A stretch of 64,000 nt of DNA from Mesorhizobium sp. ZC-5 (GTDB lineage Bacteria; Pseudomonadota; Alphaproteobacteria; Rhizobiales; Rhizobiaceae): assembly GCF_025753855.1 (NCBI RefSeq), contig NZ_JAOWPT010000002.1, forward strand, positions 248,001 through 312,000, in the 5' to 3' direction. Shown in pieces: positions 59,815-64,000 of the stretch (positions are counted from its first letter, which is position 1; each line of letters begins with the position of its first letter). A program made the position numbers and the translations under genes. The notes beneath the pieces are model-generated. The model was not told where the DNA came from, searched no databases, and saw nothing but the letters and a program-made list of their open reading frames with translations.

Positions 59815-61685
59815 GCCGCACCACGACGTTCGACATCTTCCACATGCCGTATCTGGGCCAGGATTATCGCCAGGGCAGCCGGGGTCATCCCCTCGATACG
59901 CTGCGCCTCGGCGACGGAGCCTGGGCGGCGATCCCGCATTTTCTGCCTCAACTCGTTAGAAAGCCCCGGAATGCCCGAGAAGTCGACATCCTTCGGAATT
60001 AGCCGCTGCTCCTCGCGGCGCATCAGCGCGACATCCGCCTTCTGCCGGTCGAGATAGACGGAATAGCGCGCCTCGGTCTCCAGAGACTCAATCGTTTTAC
60101 TGTCCAACAAACCGAGTTCCGGCCAGAGTGCTGTTAACTTAGCGATGTCAACACCGGGGTAGGCCAAAAGCTCGTAAGCCGACCGTCGGACACCATCGTG
60201 GTTGACGTTCAGTCCAGCGCGTGCCCCTTCATTGGGGGTGATCGTCAACGAGCGGGCGACTTCACGAGCTTTGTCGAGCTTCCGACCGACCTCGGAAAAA
60301 CGATCGGCCCGGACCTTCGAGACAATTCCAAGATTGATGCCCGTCGGGGTTAATCGTTCATCGGCATTGTCGGCACGAAGGGAGAGCCGGAATTCAGCCC
60401 GCGACGTAAACATCCGATACGGCTCGCTCACGCCCCGGCTCACCAGATCGTCCAGCATGACACCGATATAGGCCTCGCTTCGCCCAAGCACGATGCCGTC
60501 AGCGCCGGATGCTTTCCGAGCGGCATTGATGCCGGCGATGATGCCTTGCGCCGCGGCTTCTTCGTAGCCGGTGGTGCCGTTTATCTGTCCTGCCAGGAAA
60601 AGCCCGGAAACGCGCCGGGTCTCCAGAGTGGCATCAAGTTCCCTCGGATCTATGTGGTCATATTCGATGGCATAGCCGGGCTGTTTCATCGCAGCCTTCT
60701 CCAGGCCGGGAATGGTCTTCAGTATAGCGAGCTGCACATCCTCAGGCAGCGACGTCGAGATGCCGTTCGGGTAGACCGTGTCGTCTTCGAGGCCTTCCGG
60801 CTCCAGAAATATCTGATGACCCTCGCGATCGCCAAACTTGACGATCTTGTCCTCAATCGACGGACAGTAACGCGGGCCTACGCCCTCGATGGATCCTGAA
60901 TACATTGCGGAACGATGGATGTTCTTCTTGATCAACGCATGGGTCGACGCGGTTGTCCGCGTGATGCCGCATTTGATCTGCGGGTTGGTAATTCGATCCG
61001 TCATCAGCGAGAACGGCACCGGGTCCTCATCTGCTGCCTGCATATCAAGCGACGCCCAGTCGATCGTGCGACCATCAAGTCGCGGCGGTGTGCCCGTCTT
61101 GAGGCGGCCTAGCCGGAAACCGGCTCGAGCCATCGTCTCGGAAAGACCCATCGTTGCCAGCTCGTTGACGCGGCCGGCCCTGATCGTGCGCTCGCCGATA
61201 TGAATCAGCCCCCGCAGGAAGGTTCCGGTGGTGAGAACCACGGCCCGGCAAGCGATAAACCGCCCATCCGCCAGGCAAACGCCTCTCAGTATCCCATCCA
61301 GAATGTCGAGATCGACAATTTCGCCGCCGATCACTGTAAGGCTGGATTGCTCCGCGATAGCAGCCTGCATCGCTTGCTTGTAGAGCTTTCGGTCGGCTTG
61401 GGTGCGCGGACCGCGCACCGCAGGGCCTTTGCGGCGATTGAGCAAGCGAAATTGAATGCCGGCAGCATCCGCCACCTTGCCCATCAAGCCGTCGAGTGCA
61501 TCAACTTCACGGACGAGGTGACCTTTGCCCAAGCCGCCTATAGCCGGATTGCATGACATCGCGCCAATTGTTTCAAAGCTCAGGGTGAAAAGTGCCGTAG
61601 CGGCGCCGGCTCGCGCCGCGGCAGATGCCGCTTCGCACCCCGCGTGCCCGCCTCCTACGACGACGACATCATAGCTGTCTCGCAT
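59811..61685 (-). CDS. mnmG: tRNA uridine 5-carboxymethylaminomethyl modification enzyme MnmG
   Basis: 624 residues from ATG 61685. [21 protein letters not shown] is the FAD-binding motif (11-16). [20 protein letters not shown] and the C-terminal helical domain near [20 protein letters not shown] are conserved. With MnmE it modifies U34 of several tRNAs. Full length. It shares its operon with rsmG, parA and parB. Confidence 0.97.
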   Translation of the reverse strand: MRDSYDVVVVGGGHAGCEAASAAARAGAATALFTLSFETIGAMSCNPAIGGLGKGHLVREVDALDGLMGKVADAAGIQFRLLNRRKGPAVRGPRTQADRKLYKQAMQAAIAEQSSLTVIGGEIVDLDILDGILRGVCLADGRFIACRAVVLTTGTFLRGLIHIGERTIRAGRVNELATMGLSETMARAGFRLGRLKTGTPPRLDGRTIDWASLDMQAADEDPVPFSLMTDRITNPQIKCGITRTTASTHALIKKNIHRSAMYSGSIEGVGPRYCPSIEDKIVKFGDREGHQIFLEPEGLEDDTVYPNGISTSLPEDVQLAILKTIPGLEKAAMKQPGYAIEYDHIDPRELDATLETRRVSGLFLAGQINGTTGYEEAAAQGIIAGINAARKASGADGIVLGRSEAYIGVMLDDLVSRGVSEPYRMFTSRAEFRLSLRADNADERLTPTGINLGIVSKVRADRFSEVGRKLDKAREVARSLTITPNEGARAGLNVNHDGVRRSAYELLAYPGVDIAKLTALWPELGLLDSKTIESLETEARYSVYLDRQKADVALMRREEQRLIPKDVDFSGIPGLSNELRQKMRDRRPGSVAEAQRIEGMTPAALAIILAQIRHVEDVERRGAA

Positions 61686-61771
61686 GGTCAGAATCCAAAG
61701 TCTGCTGAAACAGCGCGACACATGTGACTTTCAGGCCATAAAGTCAAGAAAGGGGAGATGCCGGTAGGAAT

Positions 61772-61787
61772 TGTTTCACGTGAAACA
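61772..61787. promoter_or_regulatory. parS site, perfect, between mnmG and mnmE
   Basis: TGTTTCACGTGAAACA, exact consensus, in the short gap upstream of mnmG. Confidence 0.93.
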
Positions 61788-61809
61788 CCGGTAGATTTCG
61801 CCGCTTGAA

Positions 61810-61825
61810 TGTTTCACGTGAATCA
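61810..61825. promoter_or_regulatory. parS site, one mismatch
   Basis: TGTTTCACGTGAATCA differs from the consensus by one base. 38 nt from the perfect site. Confidence 0.8.
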
Positions 61826-61838
61826 CACTCGGCGGCAA

Positions 61839-61854
61839 TGTTTCACGTGAATCA
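61839..61854. promoter_or_regulatory. parS site, one mismatch, overlapping the mnmE stop codon
   Basis: TGTTTCACGTGAATCA, the same variant as at 61810. Its last three bases are the complement of the mnmE TGA stop. Confidence 0.8.
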
Positions 61855-63180
61855 CTTTCCAATGCAAAAAGACGAGAAAATCGTATCCAGCAAATCCTCG
61901 ACACCGATAGCCCCAGCAATTCGACCGAGGGCTTCGCTGGCGTGCCGCAAGGACTCCGCTCTCAATTCCAAGGCCCCATCCTCGATCCCTTCCCGAAGCG
62001 CGAGCAGGCATTTATCAAGCAACTCCAGGTGCCTGATGCGCGAAGGCATTACATCTCCAAAATTGCCCGCGGCAATGAGCGCCCGCCGTTGGATTTCGGA
62101 GAGAAGCTCTGAGACGCCTTCGCCAGTAGTGACTGAAATGATGAAATCGGGATCACACGTCGCCTGACCGTGGGGCGCCAAATCACTCTTGGTCCCGATA
62201 GAGATGCGCGAAACGTCATTTTGTAATGACAACGAACTTCGTTCGGCAGCTAGATCGAACAATTCCAGAAGAAGGTCGGCGGTTTCGGCGGTTTCAAGTG
62301 CTCGGGCGATTCCGATCGCCTCGACCTTTCCTGTGGTTTCGCGAATACCCGCCGTATCGATAATAATCGTTTTGATCCCATCGAGGTCCAGCGTAACCTC
62401 TACAAGATCACGTGTGGTTCCCGGCTCATCGGTGACGATCGCAACGTCTCGTTGAGCCAACGCATTCAACAAGCTGGATTTTCCGGCATTCGGGGCGCCC
62501 AGAATGACGACCTTGAAGCCATTGCGAATGATTTCGGCGCGCCGGTAAGAGCCAATATGTTGTGCAATCTCTCCGGCCAGCGCCTCTAGATCGGACCAGG
62601 TCTCGTTCGCGACGGAACCCGGCACATCCTCCTGGTCGGAGAAATCGAGTTCGGCCTCGATCATTGCGCGACCACGGATAATGCGATGCCGCCAACCCCT
62701 GTAAAGCTTCGACTGTGCCCCCGAGGCGTTGGCCAATGCAAAACGCCGTTGCGCCTCGGTTTCCGAAGAAACCAGATCGGACAGCGCCTCCGCTCCCGTC
62801 AGATCAATCTTGCCGTTCAGGAACGCTCGACGGCTGAATTCCCCCGCTTCCGCTTGCCTGAACCCATCAAGCGTGCTCACCGCTTCCAACACCGCCGCGA
62901 CCACCGCACGGCCGCCATGCAGGTGAAACTCACAGCTATCCTCACCTGTAAAACTTCCTGGCCCCGGAAAAAAAACCGTTAGCCCTTGGTCTAGCAGGCG
63001 CTCATCCAGCCCACGGATTGCTCCGAACCGCATCATGCGCGGTTCCGGCACGGACCCCGTCATCGCAGCAAGCGCTGCTCTCGTATGCTGGCCAGAAAGA
63101 CGAATGACCGCAACGCCGGCGGGGACTAGCCCGCTCGACAGCGCGTAGATGGAATCCGGGAATATCATTTGCCCCTGCAT
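61852..63180 (-). CDS. mnmE: tRNA modification GTPase MnmE (TrmE)
   Basis: 442 residues from ATG 63180 (a TTG three codons earlier is less likely). The N-terminal tetrahydrofolate-binding domain (DSIYALSSGLVPAGVAVIRL) is followed by helices and a GTPase domain with P-loop GAPNAGKSS (228-236) and DTAGIRETTGKVEAIG. The C-terminal CIGK is the family end motif with the catalytic Cys. It works with MnmG on U34. Divergent from the DUF255 gene. Confidence 0.97.
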   Translation of the reverse strand: MQGQMIFPDSIYALSSGLVPAGVAVIRLSGQHTRAALAAMTGSVPEPRMMRFGAIRGLDERLLDQGLTVFFPGPGSFTGEDSCEFHLHGGRAVVAAVLEAVSTLDGFRQAEAGEFSRRAFLNGKIDLTGAEALSDLVSSETEAQRRFALANASGAQSKLYRGWRHRIIRGRAMIEAELDFSDQEDVPGSVANETWSDLEALAGEIAQHIGSYRRAEIIRNGFKVVILGAPNAGKSSLLNALAQRDVAIVTDEPGTTRDLVEVTLDLDGIKTIIIDTAGIRETTGKVEAIGIARALETAETADLLLELFDLAAERSSLSLQNDVSRISIGTKSDLAPHGQATCDPDFIISVTTGEGVSELLSEIQRRALIAAGNFGDVMPSRIRHLELLDKCLLALREGIEDGALELRAESLRHASEALGRIAGAIGVEDLLDTIFSSFCIGK

Positions 63181-63228
63181 GGCAACCAACCTAGGCTCAG
63201 CCTTCGTTTTAACATTGGAACCGTAGCT

Positions 63229-64000
63229 GTGCCGCTGCCACCGTTAAACCTGCTGGCCAACGAAACCAGCCCCTATCTACAGCAGCATCGGAACAATCCG
63301 GTCCACTGGCGTCCCTGGTCCGCAGAATCGCTTGCAGAGGCGGCCGAACTTGGAAAACCGATTCTGCTATCCATCGGGTACGCAGCCTGTCACTGGTGCC
63401 ATGTAATGGCACATGAGAGCTTCGAAAACCCGGAAATCGCAGCTCTCATGAACCGGCTCTACGTCAATATCAAGGTTGACCGCGAAGAACGACCGGACAT
63501 CGATCAGATCTACATGGCCGCGCTTAACGCTATGGGGGAGCAGGGGGGGTGGCCCCTGACCATGTTTCTCACAACGGAAGCGAAGCCCTTCTGGGGCGGT
63601 ACTTATTTTCCGGATCGGCCGAGGTTCGGGCGCCCGGGATTCGGCCAGGTGCTCGAGGCGATCCACAAGGCGTGGAGCGAAAAGAAAGAAAGCATTAACC
63701 AAAGCGCGGCCGCCCTGACCGACCATGTCGGCAGCCAGCTGGCCGCATCGTCACCGCCATCACCGATGACGCCGGCCAGCCTAACAGCACTCGCCGACAG
63801 CATCTACAGCATGGTCGACCATGAGGCGGGCGGGCTAAGGGGCGCGCCGAAATTTCCCAATGCACCGTTCATGGAAACCATTTGGCTTAATTGGCTGACC
63901 ACCGGCAATACAACCCACCGAGACGCGGTTCTCGACAGCCTGAGGCACATGCTGAACGGCGGCATATACGATCACATCGGCGGAGGTTTGAGCCGCTACT
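63229..64000 (+). CDS. DUF255 thioredoxin-fold protein, N-terminal part (YyaL/spermatogenesis-associated-like)
   Basis: The frame from GTG 63229 is open to the window edge (257 codons seen). NLLANETSPYLQQHRNNPVH and the thioredoxin-like CHWCHVMAHESFENPEIAAL are the signature of the DUF255/YyaL family; the next block is NVDREERPDIDQ-like (NIKVDREERPDIDQIYM). The usual length is about 650-700 residues, so most is outside the window. Function unclear; members combine a thioredoxin fold with a glycosidase-like barrel. The SD is modest. Confidence 0.9.
   Translation, partial: MPLPPLNLLANETSPYLQQHRNNPVHWRPWSAESLAEAAELGKPILLSIGYAACHWCHVMAHESFENPEIAALMNRLYVNIKVDREERPDIDQIYMAALNAMGEQGGWPLTMFLTTEAKPFWGGTYFPDRPRFGRPGFGQVLEAIHKAWSEKKESINQSAAALTDHVGSQLAASSPPSPMTPASLTALADSIYSMVDHEAGGLRGAPKFPNAPFMETIWLNWLTTGNTTHRDAVLDSLRHMLNGGIYDHIGGGLSRY

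Overview
The window is high-GC DNA from an alphaproteobacterium of the Rhizobiales/Hyphomicrobiales, most like Mesorhizobium or a close relative. The support is a pair of Omp2/RopA-type porins, the mnmE-mnmG-rsmG-parA-parB/holA block with parS sites, an imuA-imuB-dnaE2 cassette preceded by an alphaproteobacterial LexA box (GAAC-N7-GAAC), and many families that are common in rhizobia. It reads as chromosome: there is no transposase, phage gene, plasmid replication gene or CRISPR array. The parAB/parS/mnmEG block suggests that the right end lies near the replication origin; that placement is inference.

Layout. 0-4.3 kb: the end of a glutamine amidotransferase, an MFS exporter and two tandem porins. 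4.8-10.5 kb: asd, a poorly known gene, a bestrophin-like channel, a Tat-exported phosphoesterase and a secreted alpha/beta hydrolase, with several copies of a palindromic intergenic element, one of them inside a coding sequence. 10.5-13.1 kb: ffh-chorismate mutase-rpsP transcribed leftward behind a promoter and an attenuator-like leader. 13.2-14.3 kb: a MarR regulator and a hotdog thioesterase that share an operator motif. 14.3-20.4 kb: SH3-domain surface protein, amine oxidase, lytic transglycosylase, argG and secreted unknowns. 20.2-25.5 kb: a TRAP transporter (dctP-dctQ-dctM plus a small membrane protein), a LysE exporter and an SMP-30 lactonase. 25.5-26.9 kb: yggT-DUF167 pair and tRNA-Ala. 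26.9-37.0 kb: a carbohydrate locus with a complete ribose-type ABC importer, then GH127 beta-L-arabinofuranosidase, a LacI regulator and a CUT1 importer that lacks its ATPase. 37.2-39.2 kb: four small or unusual + strand genes, including a cold-shock-like/DUF805 fusion. 39.2-42.3 kb: leuB, a Rid protein, a secreted unknown and leuD. 42.4-46.6 kb: small accessory genes, a D-amino-acid-oxidase-type flavoenzyme, a CitE-like lyase and a zincin. 46.8-52.6 kb: the SOS mutagenesis cassette. 52.6-55.2 kb: Trm112, LON-domain, thioredoxin-TPR and a YbaK gene broken by a frameshift. 55.4 kb: tRNA-Gly. 55.6-64 kb: HAD hydrolase, holA, parB, parA, rsmG, mnmG, mnmE and the start of a DUF255 thioredoxin-fold protein.

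How the parts work together. In the sugar locus the CUT1 importer could bring in arabinosides, which the signal-less GH127 would cleave inside the cell under LacI control. Two near-palindromic sites downstream of a good promoter support that control. The MarR protein probably represses itself and the thioesterase through TGTA-N2-TACA. The imu cassette is tied to LexA by a well-placed box. Four parS sites surround and enter the genes next to parAB. No wholly new defence or mobile system is visible. The less ordinary signals are the palindromic element inside a gene, the ffh attenuator, the YbaK frameshift, the twin LacI-type operators, the cold-shock/DUF805 fusion and a 58-residue membrane protein attached to the TRAP operon.
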